In this document: piece by piece, positions 1-6,604 of the stretch
Layout of the letters: each line of letters begins with the position of its first letter
Numbering within the stretch: the stretch's first letter is position 1
Source: Mayfieldus sp038329895
GTDB lineage: Bacteria; Actinomycetota; Thermoleophilia; Solirubrobacterales; 70-9
NCBI GenBank assembly: GCA_038329895.1
Contig: JBBQNM010000037.1
Coordinates: forward strand, 1-23,914
Reading direction: 5' to 3'
DNA: 23,914 nucleotides
Made by a program: the position numbers and the translations under genes
The notes under the pieces: generated by a model
The model's input: only the letters and a program-made list of their open reading frames with translations
Databases searched by the model: none
What the model was told of the DNA's origin: nothing

Positions 1-1
1 G

Positions 2-178
2 ACTGCACCTATCTCACAAAAGCTGCGCTGCATGTTCTCGGGACATGACTGGCGGACGGCGATCGGCCCGCGCGACGGTTACTTCCTTCGCTGCCGACGC
101 TGCTACTCGACCCGAAACGTCGAGGAGCCCGTTCAGCACGCCCACGGCGTCTCCGCATCTTCCGAGCACGTCATCTGA
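2..178 (+). CDS. Small zinc-binding-like protein, 3' part (partial)
   Basis: An open frame runs in from the left edge and stops at TGA 176-178. It holds a metal-ligand-like pattern: a Cys and a His in LRCMFSGHDW, then Cys-x2-Cys in RCRRCYS. This is reminiscent of small DUF1660-type or zinc-ribbon proteins that carry a CxxFGHxW segment followed by CxxC. The polar C-terminal tail (HAHGVSASSEHVI) has no recognisable domain. An internal ATG lies at 32, but it follows the first Cys, so the true start is probably outside the window. Function is unknown. The identification rests only on the cysteine/histidine spacing, so a chance open frame is possible. Confidence 0.35.
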   Translation, partial: TAPISQKLRCMFSGHDWRTAIGPRDGYFLRCRRCYSTRNVEEPVQHAHGVSASSEHVI

Positions 179-215
179 GCGCCCAGCGCTGTTCCGCCTG
201 AGGATCCTCGATCGT

Positions 216-221
216 TAGGCT
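216..221 (+). promoter_or_regulatory. -10 hexamer TAGGCT for the YtoQ gene (leaderless)
   Basis: TAGGCT lies exactly 6 nt before the GTG at 228, and no Shine-Dalgarno sequence is visible between them. That places the transcription start at or next to the start codon. The same hexamer and spacing recur before other genes in this window. Confidence 0.5.
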
Positions 222-227
222 GCGCCC

Positions 228-692
228 GTGAGCGACGGGTCGTGGCGCGTCTATCTCTCCGGCGAGATCCACTCCGATTGGCGTGAGCAGATCGCCGCCG
301 GGATCGAGCAGGCAGGGCTGCCGGCTCAGCTGAGCTCGCCGGTCACTGACCACGCCTCTTCCGACGACGCCGGCACCGGAACGCTTGGGGAGGAGCCCGA
401 GGCGTTCTGGCGCGACCATAAGGGCGCCGGCGTCAACGCGATACGCACCCAGACCCTGATCCGCAACGCCGACGTCGTCGTGGTGCGCTTCGGCGACAAG
501 TACCGCCAGTGGAACGCCGCCTTCGACGCTGGCTACGCGGCGGCGCTCGGCAAGCCGATCGTCAGCCTGCACGACGAAGAGCTCGATCACGCGCTGAAGG
601 AGGTCGACCGCGGGGCGCTAGCCACCGCTCGCACCTCCGAGCAGGTCGTCGACGTGTTGCGCTACGTGATCGAGGGCAGGCTGCCGAGGTAG
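228..692 (+). CDS. YtoQ family protein
   Basis: A 154-residue cytosolic protein matching the YtoQ family (distantly related to nucleoside 2-deoxyribosyltransferases). The N-terminal signature VYLSGEIHSDWRE (residues 8-20) is the family hallmark. The central TQTLIRNADVVVVRFGDKYRQWNAAFDAGYAAALGKP region carries the nucleotide-fold strand and the Asp/Gly-rich turn typical of that fold. Length is normal for the family. The reaction is not established, so a nucleoside-related role is inferred from fold only. The start is GTG; a TAGGCT element 6 nt upstream suggests a leaderless transcript. Its stop TAG is also the first three bases of the TAGGCT element serving the next gene. Confidence 0.88.
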   Translation: MSDGSWRVYLSGEIHSDWREQIAAGIEQAGLPAQLSSPVTDHASSDDAGTGTLGEEPEAFWRDHKGAGVNAIRTQTLIRNADVVVVRFGDKYRQWNAAFDAGYAAALGKPIVSLHDEELDHALKEVDRGALATARTSEQVVDVLRYVIEGRLPR

Positions 693-695
693 GCT
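690..695 (+). promoter_or_regulatory. -10 hexamer TAGGCT overlapping a stop codon
   Basis: The hexamer begins with the TAG stop of the YtoQ gene and ends 6 nt before the ATG at 702. It would give the SnoaL-like gene its own leaderless transcript in addition to any read-through. Confidence 0.45.
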
Positions 696-701
696 CGCGA
701 C

Positions 702-1196
702 ATGTCCGACTCCAATCGAGAGCTGATCCGCCGCCTCTACGGCGGGCTCAATCGCAAGGACGGGGACGCGATGGCCGCCTGTTACGCGCGGGACGCGAGC
801 TTTCATGACCCCGCCTTCGGGGACCTGCACGGCGTCGAGGTCGGCGGGATGTGGCGGATGCTGACTTCCCGCGCTGGCGATCTCGAGGTGGAGCTTCGCG
901 ACCATGACGCCGACGAGCGAGTCGGCTCGGCGCACTGGATCGCCCACTACACCTTCACCCAGACCGGGCGCCCGGTCGTCAACGACATCCGGGCGACCTT
1001 CACCTTTGGGGACGGGTTGATCACCAATCACGTCGACGAGTTCAGCTACGGCCGCTGGGCTCGCCAGGCGCTGGGGCCGATGGGCTGGGCGATCACAGTC
1101 TTGCCGCCACTGGGAGGGGTCGTTCGTCGTCGCGCCCGCGCGAGCCTCGAGGAGTTCATGGCCAAGGGCAACGGGCCGCCGCCCGACGACGGCTAG
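702..1196 (+). CDS. SnoaL-like / nuclear transport factor 2 family protein
   Basis: A 164-residue protein with the NTF2-like alpha+beta barrel pattern: an N-terminal helix (NRELIRRLYGGLNRKDGDAM), the ACYARDASFHDPAFGDLHG segment where the cone opens, then beta strands ending in FTFGDGLITNHVDEFSYGRWARQALG. These match SnoaL-like domain proteins of 'steroid isomerase-like' type. The C-terminal stretch (GWAITVLPPLGGVVRRRARASLEEF) is typical of the SnoaL-like subgroup whose C-terminal helix is basic. Ligand or substrate cannot be told from sequence. The gene lies 9 nt after YtoQ and precedes a radical SAM remnant. The start ATG has no Shine-Dalgarno sequence but a TAGGCT element 6 nt upstream. Confidence 0.85.
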   Translation: MSDSNRELIRRLYGGLNRKDGDAMAACYARDASFHDPAFGDLHGVEVGGMWRMLTSRAGDLEVELRDHDADERVGSAHWIAHYTFTQTGRPVVNDIRATFTFGDGLITNHVDEFSYGRWARQALGPMGWAITVLPPLGGVVRRRARASLEEFMAKGNGPPPDDG

Positions 1197-1197
1197 A

Positions 1198-1404
1198 GCC
1201 GACCCGATCTCGTCCACAGCGCAGCAGGTCGAGCCGATCGTCGAGCTGGCGCGCGACGCGGGCGCCAGCTTCGTCGGCTCCTCAGCGCTTCACCTCCGCG
1301 ACGAGGTCCGCGACGTCTTTTTCGGCTGGCTTCAAGCCAAGCGCCCCGACCTGATCCCCCGCGACAGGACCCGCGGCCGAGCGCCGCAGGGAAAGCTCTT
1401 CTAA
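1198..1404 (+). pseudogene. C-terminal remnant of an Rv2578c-like radical SAM protein
   Basis: The frame from 1198 to TAA 1402-1404 reads as the C-terminus of an Rv2578c/SPL-like radical SAM protein: VEPIVELARDAGASFVG, then ALHLRDEVRDVFFGWL, then KRPDLIP, ending QGKLF. Intact relatives have HLR..VR..F..WL...(R/H)P(D/E)L followed by RYxxLYRRGAY and a long tail, and end in a similar LF. Here the first ~200 residues, including the CxxxCxxC cluster, are absent because the SnoaL-like gene abuts directly, and the segment after PDLIP is shortened. There is no plausible start codon of its own. It is best read as a decayed gene end. The 3' end overlaps the convergent ligase gene by 4 bp. Confidence 0.55.
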
Positions 1405-2351
1405 GTCTGCTCCAATTCCTCGAACCGGCACTCCCGCGGCTCCTTGTCGTCGCGAAAGCGCACGAAACGCGTCCCGTGGCGGATCCGGCCGGCGCTGGCG
1501 TGGTCGTAACCGACCTCGATCACAAGCTCGGGTCGGAGCGCCACCCACTCGAGCTCGCGATCGCCGGTCCAGCGGCTTGGCTCGGCGCTGCCGCGCTCGC
1601 CGCTCTCCAGCGGCTCGAGCATCTTGCGCAGGCTGCGTTTGGTCTCCGCGGTGAAGCCCGAGATGTGCCCGACCGGGCGCAGCTGGTCACCGTCATACAG
1701 CCCAAGGATCAGCGAGCCGACCGTGCCCTCCTCCTTGCCCGGGCGCCAGCCGAGCACCACGCAGTCGATCGTCCGTTCGCGCTTTACCTTCGCCATCCCC
1801 TTGCGCTTGCCCGGCACGTAGGAAGCGTCGAGCTGCTTGGCGACCACGCCCTCGGAGTTGCGCAGCCACTTGCCCGCCTCGGTCGTATCGGTGGTCAGCG
1901 GCGTCAGCTCGATGCTGCCGCCTCGCTTCGCCAGCGCCTCGAGCCGCTCGCGCCGCTCGCGCAGCGGCAGCTTCAGCAGCTTCTCGTCGTCCTCGGCCAG
2001 CAGGTCGAAGGCGACGAAGGCGGCGGGGATCTCCTTGGCGAGCAGGTTGATTCGCGAATCGGCGGGGTGTAGGCGCATCTGAAGCGAATCGAACACCACA
2101 TTGCCGTCGCCATCGCGGATCACCAGCTCGCCATCCATCACGTAGCGGCCTTTCGGAAAGCTCAGCTCCGGGAAGTAGCGCGAAAGCGGCTTGCCGCTCC
2201 GCGACTGGATGTACGACTCGTCACCGTCGACGAAGACAATCGCCCGAAAGCCGTCGAGTTTCGGCTCATAGGCCCACTCCTCGCCCTCCGGGAGCTGCTT
2301 GCGGGTCAGCGCCAGCTGGGGCTTGATCGGGGGCTTCAGTGGCAGCTTCAC
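1401..2351 (-). CDS. ligC: ATP-dependent DNA ligase (LigC type)
   Basis: Seals DNA nicks with ATP through a lysyl-AMP intermediate. From the GTG start the protein has 316 residues. Motif I is EPKLDGFR with the nucleophile Lys31; motif III contains MDGELVI; motif IV is SEGVVAK; motif V lies in GMAKVKRERTIDCVVLGW. An OB-fold domain follows (VGSLILGLYDGDQLRPVGHISGF) and the protein ends soon after a RHGTRFVRFRDDK motif, as in mycobacterial LigC, the short ligase linked to end joining and backup repair. I chose GTG 2351 rather than ATG 2369: it overlaps the upstream stop as GTGA and has AAGGTGG a few bases before it, while the ATG has no ribosome site. It is translationally coupled to the upstream phosphoesterase gene. 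Confidence 0.9.
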   Translation of the reverse strand: MKLPLKPPIKPQLALTRKQLPEGEEWAYEPKLDGFRAIVFVDGDESYIQSRSGKPLSRYFPELSFPKGRYVMDGELVIRDGDGNVVFDSLQMRLHPADSRINLLAKEIPAAFVAFDLLAEDDEKLLKLPLRERRERLEALAKRGGSIELTPLTTDTTEAGKWLRNSEGVVAKQLDASYVPGKRKGMAKVKRERTIDCVVLGWRPGKEEGTVGSLILGLYDGDQLRPVGHISGFTAETKRSLRKMLEPLESGERGSAEPSRWTGDRELEWVALRPELVIEVGYDHASAGRIRHGTRFVRFRDDKEPRECRFEELEQT

Positions 2352-3430
2352 GCTTCCACCTTGATCCATTTGTCGCTGCGGCGGCCGGGCTCGTAAGGGG
2401 AGTCGAGCCGCTTCGCGACCAGGCCGGCCAGGCGGCGCTCGCGCGCCGCCGCGAGCAGCCCTTGCCCGTCGCCGCGGTGGTAGGAGGGCGTTTGCCAGGC
2501 GTCTCCGTCGAGCTCCAGGTCCTCGAGCCGGCGCCGGCGCTCCTCATATGGCGACTCGAGCAGCAGGCAACCGTCGACGAACAGCAGGTCGAAGAGCATC
2601 AGCGTCGCCGGTTGCTGGCGGGACAGCCGGCTGGCCACCGACTCCGAGCTGGCCCGCTTTCGCTCCGGCAGGCGGGTCGGGGAGGGGCGGCCGTCGCCGT
2701 CGAGGACGACGATCTCGCCGTCGAGCACCGCCTCGGTCGAGCCGAGGACGCGCGCGATGCGGCGAAGCTCGGGGAAGCGGCCGATCAACCCGTCGACGCC
2801 GCGCGCCTCCGCCTTTCGGATGTGCCCAGGCTCGCACCAGAGCAGCGTCCGCAAGCCGCCCCAGGCGATTTCGTAGCCGAACTTCGCCTCGTCGCGGGGC
2901 AACGAGCCACGGCGAGGCAGCATCGGCCGCAAGTCCTCCGGCATCAGGACCCGCTCGGGATCGACCGGCGGGTCCATGCGGTGGATGATCCAGTTCTTGC
3001 CGCCGGTCTGGAACAGGGCGTAGCGGCCCGACATGCGCTCGCCGTCGAAGCTGGCGATGACCTCGTCGTCGCGCAGCTTCTGCGCCTCGTAGGTCCCCGA
3101 ATCCCAGATCGTCATCTCGCCGGCGCCGTACTCGCCTTCGGGGATCTCACCGTGGAAGTCGATGTACTCGAGCGGGTGGTCTTCGGTGTGCACGGCGAGA
3201 CGGTTCGCGGCACGGTCGGGAAGCTGGGGAATCCCGCGCGGAAGCGCCCAGGACAGCAGCACCCCTTCGCGCTCGAGCCGCAGGTCCCAGTGCAGGTTGC
3301 GGGCGTTGTGTTGGTGGACGACAAAGCGGCCGCTGGCCGCCGGCGTTTCGCTGTCCCTCTCCCCTCCCCGCGGCTCACTCGTGCGATCGAAGTCGCGCTT
3401 GGTGCGGTATTCCTTCAGCGTGCGGGCCAT
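2348..3430 (-). CDS. LigD-like 3'-phosphoesterase fused to a catalytically altered ligase domain
   Basis: 360 residues. Residues ~35-150 are the LigD 3'-phosphoesterase domain that trims 3' ends during end joining: FVVHQHNARNLHWDLRLE carries the expected His41, His47, Asp49 and Arg51, and HTEDHPLEY plus GEIPEGEYGAG supply the second part of the site with His85. Residues ~165-360 resemble a ligase nucleotidyltransferase domain, but the motif I position reads EIAWGGLR instead of E-x-K-W-D-G-x-R. The AMP-accepting lysine is Ala189 and the following Asp is Gly191. Motif IV has Ala335 where Glu is expected. Motif III (LDGEIVV) and motif V (DKWIKV) remain. It ends right after motif V, so there is no OB domain. 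It overlaps ligC by 4 bp. Inferred role: end processing with a structural, non-adenylating partner domain. Confidence 0.87.
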   Translation of the reverse strand: MARTLKEYRTKRDFDRTSEPRGGERDSETPAASGRFVVHQHNARNLHWDLRLEREGVLLSWALPRGIPQLPDRAANRLAVHTEDHPLEYIDFHGEIPEGEYGAGEMTIWDSGTYEAQKLRDDEVIASFDGERMSGRYALFQTGGKNWIIHRMDPPVDPERVLMPEDLRPMLPRRGSLPRDEAKFGYEIAWGGLRTLLWCEPGHIRKAEARGVDGLIGRFPELRRIARVLGSTEAVLDGEIVVLDGDGRPSPTRLPERKRASSESVASRLSRQQPATLMLFDLLFVDGCLLLESPYEERRRRLEDLELDGDAWQTPSYHRGDGQGLLAAARERRLAGLVAKRLDSPYEPGRRSDKWIKVEA

Positions 3431-3436
3431 GAACGC

Positions 3437-3442
3437 AGCCTA
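3437..3442 (-). promoter_or_regulatory. -10 hexamer TAGGCT for the phosphoesterase-ligC operon
   Basis: On the minus strand TAGGCT is followed by 6 nt and then the ATG at 3430. No Shine-Dalgarno sequence is present, so the operon mRNA is probably leaderless. Confidence 0.5.
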
Positions 3443-3456
3443 GGGCCCGCGGGGAC

Positions 3457-4545
3457 TCAGACCGTCGGCGCCGGCTCGGAATCCGGCCGTGTCTCACCGG
3501 CGCTCTTGGGACTCTCGGGAACGATTTGCGCGCCGTTGGCCTGCACGCGGCTGACGTTTCGCGGGTGATGGCAGGCGGCAATCCGGCCCTCACCGAAGTC
3601 CATCAGCGGCGGCTCGACCTCGCTGCAGATCTCGGTCGCCCAGGGGCAGCGGGTGTGAAAGCGACAGGCGGGTGGCGGGTCCGCGGGGCTGGGGACGTCG
3701 CCCTCGATGATCAGCGGCTCGCGGGCCGCGTTTTCCTTCGGGTCGGGGATCGGTACGGCGGATAGCAGCGCGACTGTGTATGGATGAACCGGGTTCGAGT
3801 ACAGCTCCGGGGCGGTGGCCGACTCGACGATCTTGCCCAGGTACATCACCGCGATCCGATCGGAGACCTGCCGCACTACTCCGAGGTCGTGGGCGACGAA
3901 GATGTATGTGAGCCCGAATTCGTGCTGAAGGTCGTCGAGCAGGTTGATGATCTGGGCCTGGATCGAGACGTCGAGGGCCGAGACCGGCTCGTCGGCGACG
4001 ATCAGCTTCGGCTTCAGCCCCAGGGCGCGGGCGATCCCGATCCGCTGGCGCTGTCCGCCCGAGAACTCGAAGGGAAAGCGGTTGTAGTGCTCAGGGCTGA
4101 GACCGACCCGCTCCAGCAGCGCCTGTACGTCGCGTTTCAGCTCTGCACCCGAGGCGAGGCCGTGAAGCCGCATCGGGTCGCCGACGATCTGCCCCACTCG
4201 CTTGCGCGGGTTCAGTGACGCGTAGGGGTCCTGGAAGATCATCTGCATCTGGCGCCGCACGGGGCGCAGCTCGCGTTGCGAGGCGCCGGCGATCTCCTGT
4301 CCCTCGAATCGCACCGACCCGGAGGTCGGTTCGAGCAGCTGCAGGATCGTGCGGCAGAGGGTCGACTTGCCGCAACCCGATTCACCGACCAGGCCAAGCG
4401 TCTCGCCCTGGTTGACGGTCAGGCTGACGTCGTCGACGGCGCGCACCCGACCGACCTCGCGGTCGATCAGCACCCCGGACTTGATCGGGAAGTGCTTGAC
4501 GAGGTGGCGAACCTCGAGCAGCGGAGTCTCGTTGGCGGACATCAT
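3457..4545 (-). CDS. dppF: Peptide ABC transporter ATP-binding protein (DppF/OppF type)
   Basis: One of the two ATPase subunits that power a dipeptide/oligopeptide/nickel-family importer at the inner face of the membrane. 362 residues: Walker A GESGCGKS (54-61), Q-loop in MIFQDPYASLNP, signature FSGGQRQR (161-168), Walker B LIVADEP (181-187), H-loop His219. The C-terminal oligopeptide-transporter domain carries four cysteines in CRFHTRCPWATEIC and a later Cys-His-His, as in DppD/F-family proteins. Its ATG overlaps the stop of the preceding ATPase gene (ATGA), and a second ATG follows at once. It is the last gene of the operon. Substrate class comes from family resemblance; peptide versus nickel versus other solute is not decided by the sequence. 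Confidence 0.92.
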   Translation of the reverse strand: MMSANETPLLEVRHLVKHFPIKSGVLIDREVGRVRAVDDVSLTVNQGETLGLVGESGCGKSTLCRTILQLLEPTSGSVRFEGQEIAGASQRELRPVRRQMQMIFQDPYASLNPRKRVGQIVGDPMRLHGLASGAELKRDVQALLERVGLSPEHYNRFPFEFSGGQRQRIGIARALGLKPKLIVADEPVSALDVSIQAQIINLLDDLQHEFGLTYIFVAHDLGVVRQVSDRIAVMYLGKIVESATAPELYSNPVHPYTVALLSAVPIPDPKENAAREPLIIEGDVPSPADPPPACRFHTRCPWATEICSEVEPPLMDFGEGRIAACHHPRNVSRVQANGAQIVPESPKSAGETRPDSEPAPTV

Positions 4546-5570
4546 GCGGCCGGCTCCTCGAGCCCGATCCGGTCCTCGACCACGCGCAGCGAGCGCTTCT
4601 TCTCCGGCTCCAGCCAGCAGCGGTCGAGGTGGGCCGGAGCCTCGGGCAATCGCGACTCGAGCGGCGGCACCTTCTCACACTGTTTGTGGGCGAGTGGACA
4701 GCGGGGCCTGAAGTGACAACCCTGCGGCGGGCTGAGCAGGGACGGCGGCAAGCCGCGGATCTGCGGCAGGCGTTTGGGTCTCGGTCGGTCAAGCCGGGAG
4801 AGTGAGCCAAGCAGGCCCCAGGTGTAGGGGTGCTGGGGGTCGTAGAAGATCTCGTCAAGGGTTCCCTGCTCGACGATCCGACCGGCGTACATGACCAGCA
4901 CCCGGTCGGCGATCTCGGCGATCACCCCGAGATCGTGGGTGACGAGGATCACCGCCATGCCCAGCTCATCCTGAAGGCGCTCGAGAAGCTGCAGGATCTG
5001 GGCCTGGGTGGTGACGTCGAGCGCGGTGGTCGGCTCGTCGGCGATCAGCAGCTTCGGGTCGTTGGCGAGCGCCATCGCGATCATCGCCCGCTGCCGCATC
5101 CCGCCCGAGAACTCATGCGGGTAGTCATCGACGCGCCGTTCCGGCGCCGGCACCCCGACCAGGCCGAGCAGCTCGACGGCGCGGGCACGCGCCTTCTCGC
5201 GGCCTATCTCCTGGTGGACGGCGATCGCCTCCACGAGCTGCGCGCCCACCTTGTAGAAGGGGTGAAGCGAAGACAGCGGGTCCTGGAAGATCATCGCGAT
5301 CTCGTTGCCGCGAACCCGTTGCAGCTGCTCGGTGTCGGTCGCAATCAGGTCCTCGCCCTCGAACATCGCCGACCCGGACACGGTCGTGTTCTGACCGCGG
5401 GTGAGGCCGAGGATGGTCAGATTGGCGACGCTCTTGCCGCAGCCCGACTCGCCGACGATGCCGAGCGCCTCCCCGGCATCCACCTCGAACGAGACGCCAT
5501 CGACGGCTTTCACCGTGCCGTCCTCGGTCTCAAAGCGAACCTGCAGATCGCTCACCTGGAGCAGGCTCAT
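4542..5570 (-). CDS. dppD: Peptide ABC transporter ATP-binding protein (DppD/OppD type)
   Basis: The other ATPase of the importer, pairing with DppF on the permease dimer. 342 residues: Walker A GESGCGKS (40-47), Q-loop in MIFQDPLSSLHP, signature FSGGMRQR (154-161), Walker B LLIADEP (174-180), H-loop His212, then the family C-terminal extension with Cys residues in GCHFRPRCPLAHKQC and DRCWLEP. The C-terminal cysteines are at positions that, in characterised relatives, can hold an iron-sulphur cluster; whether that applies here is inference. Start and stop both overlap neighbours by 4 bp (ATGA), so dppB, dppD and dppF should be translationally coupled. Confidence 0.92.
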   Translation of the reverse strand: MSLLQVSDLQVRFETEDGTVKAVDGVSFEVDAGEALGIVGESGCGKSVANLTILGLTRGQNTTVSGSAMFEGEDLIATDTEQLQRVRGNEIAMIFQDPLSSLHPFYKVGAQLVEAIAVHQEIGREKARARAVELLGLVGVPAPERRVDDYPHEFSGGMRQRAMIAMALANDPKLLIADEPTTALDVTTQAQILQLLERLQDELGMAVILVTHDLGVIAEIADRVLVMYAGRIVEQGTLDEIFYDPQHPYTWGLLGSLSRLDRPRPKRLPQIRGLPPSLLSPPQGCHFRPRCPLAHKQCEKVPPLESRLPEAPAHLDRCWLEPEKKRSLRVVEDRIGLEEPAA

Positions 5571-6532
5571 GCGTATCTCACCCTCGGATCGAGATAGGCG
5601 TAGGCGATGTCCACAATCAGGCTGAAGGTGATGATGAAAAAGGCCCCAAACAAGACGACGCCCTGGATCACGGGCAGGTCAGACCGGTCGATCGCGGTGA
5701 ACACGAGCCGGCCGACGCCGGGGATGTTGAAGACCGACTCGGTGAGGATCGCGTTGCCGGCGAGCAGCAGGCCGATGTCGATGCCCAGCAGGGTGACGAT
5801 CGGGGTGATCGCGCTTCGCACCCCGTGGCGCATGATCACCCTGCGTTCGCCCAGGCCCTTGGCGCGGGCGGTGCGAATGTAGTCCTCCCCCATCACGTCG
5901 ATCAGGCTGGAGCGCAGATAGCGGGCATAGATCGCTGCGGAGGCTCCGGCCAGCACGATCCAGGGCAGGATCAAGGCACTCGCCCAGTGCCCGACCCCGC
6001 TCGAGATCGGCGTGTAGGCGCCCTGCCCCGGGAATATCGGGAACTGCCCGATGTCGTCGGCGAACAGGTAGAGCAAGACCAGCCCGAGCCAGAAGACAGG
6101 CGCCGAGTACAGCGCCAGGGTGGTCACCATGGTCGTGCGATCGAATGCAGAGCGCTGCTTGACCGCTGAGATGATCCCAACGGGAAAGGCCGCCAGGAGC
6201 CAAAGCACGACGGCGCCGGAGACCAGTGAGATCGTCGCTGGGAGCCGGTCGAATATCAGCTCCCGGACCGGCGCGTTGCTCTCGTAGCTGTAGCCGAAGT
6301 CGAAGTGCAGTATGAGGTCGCGAACGTAGTACCAGTACTGCACGTAGATCGGCTGGTCGAGCCCGAGGGTCTCCCGGATTCGCTGGATCTCCTCCGGCGT
6401 CGCCAGGCGCCCTGCCCGGGCGACCGCCGGGTCCCCGGAGGGAAACGCGTAGAAGATCAGGAAGATCACCGCGCTGACGATGAACAGCAGCCCAATTCCC
6501 CAGAGAACCCGTCTGACGATGTAGCGCAGCAT
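5567..6532 (-). CDS. dppB: Peptide ABC transporter permease (DppB type)
   Basis: A 321-residue inner-membrane permease. The N-terminus MLRYIVRRVLWGIGLLFIVSAVIFLIF is the classic DppB/OppB first helix, followed by the ETLGLDQPIYVQYWYYV loop conserved in this subfamily and about five further membrane segments. The EAA-type coupling loop is DYIRTARAKGLGERRV, which docks on the ATPases. The C-terminus ends DIAYAYLDPRVRYA, also diagnostic (DxxYxxLDPRVR). It starts 72 nt after the lipoprotein gene, across a strong GC hairpin, and overlaps dppD by 4 bp. The SEED of the pore partner is the dppC product at the head of the operon. Confidence 0.92.
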   Translation of the reverse strand: MLRYIVRRVLWGIGLLFIVSAVIFLIFYAFPSGDPAVARAGRLATPEEIQRIRETLGLDQPIYVQYWYYVRDLILHFDFGYSYESNAPVRELIFDRLPATISLVSGAVVLWLLAAFPVGIISAVKQRSAFDRTTMVTTLALYSAPVFWLGLVLLYLFADDIGQFPIFPGQGAYTPISSGVGHWASALILPWIVLAGASAAIYARYLRSSLIDVMGEDYIRTARAKGLGERRVIMRHGVRSAITPIVTLLGIDIGLLLAGNAILTESVFNIPGVGRLVFTAIDRSDLPVIQGVVLFGAFFIITFSLIVDIAYAYLDPRVRYA

Positions 6533-6548
6533 CTCGTGAGGGAGAAGC

Positions 6549-6575
6549 GCCCCGCCGCCACATGGGCGGCGGGGC
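6549..6575 (-). terminator. Perfect 11-bp hairpin between the lipoprotein and dppB genes
   Basis: GCCCCGCCGCC (6549-6559) and GGCGGCGGGGC (6565-6575) form a perfect 11-bp stem with a 5-nt loop. No U-tract follows on the minus strand, so complete termination is unlikely. In binding-protein operons such intercistronic hairpins usually stabilise the upstream mRNA or attenuate read-through, giving more lipoprotein than permease. That role is inferred here. Confidence 0.6.
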
Positions 6576-6604
6576 GATTTCCTTCTCCTAGCGGCCCGTC
6601 TCGA

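Noticed and set aside
2339..3568. 409-residue plus-strand open frame opposite the phosphoesterase gene
   Set aside because: High-GC antisense shadow; the minus strand carries a clear phosphoesterase/ligase protein and this frame has no recognisable motif.
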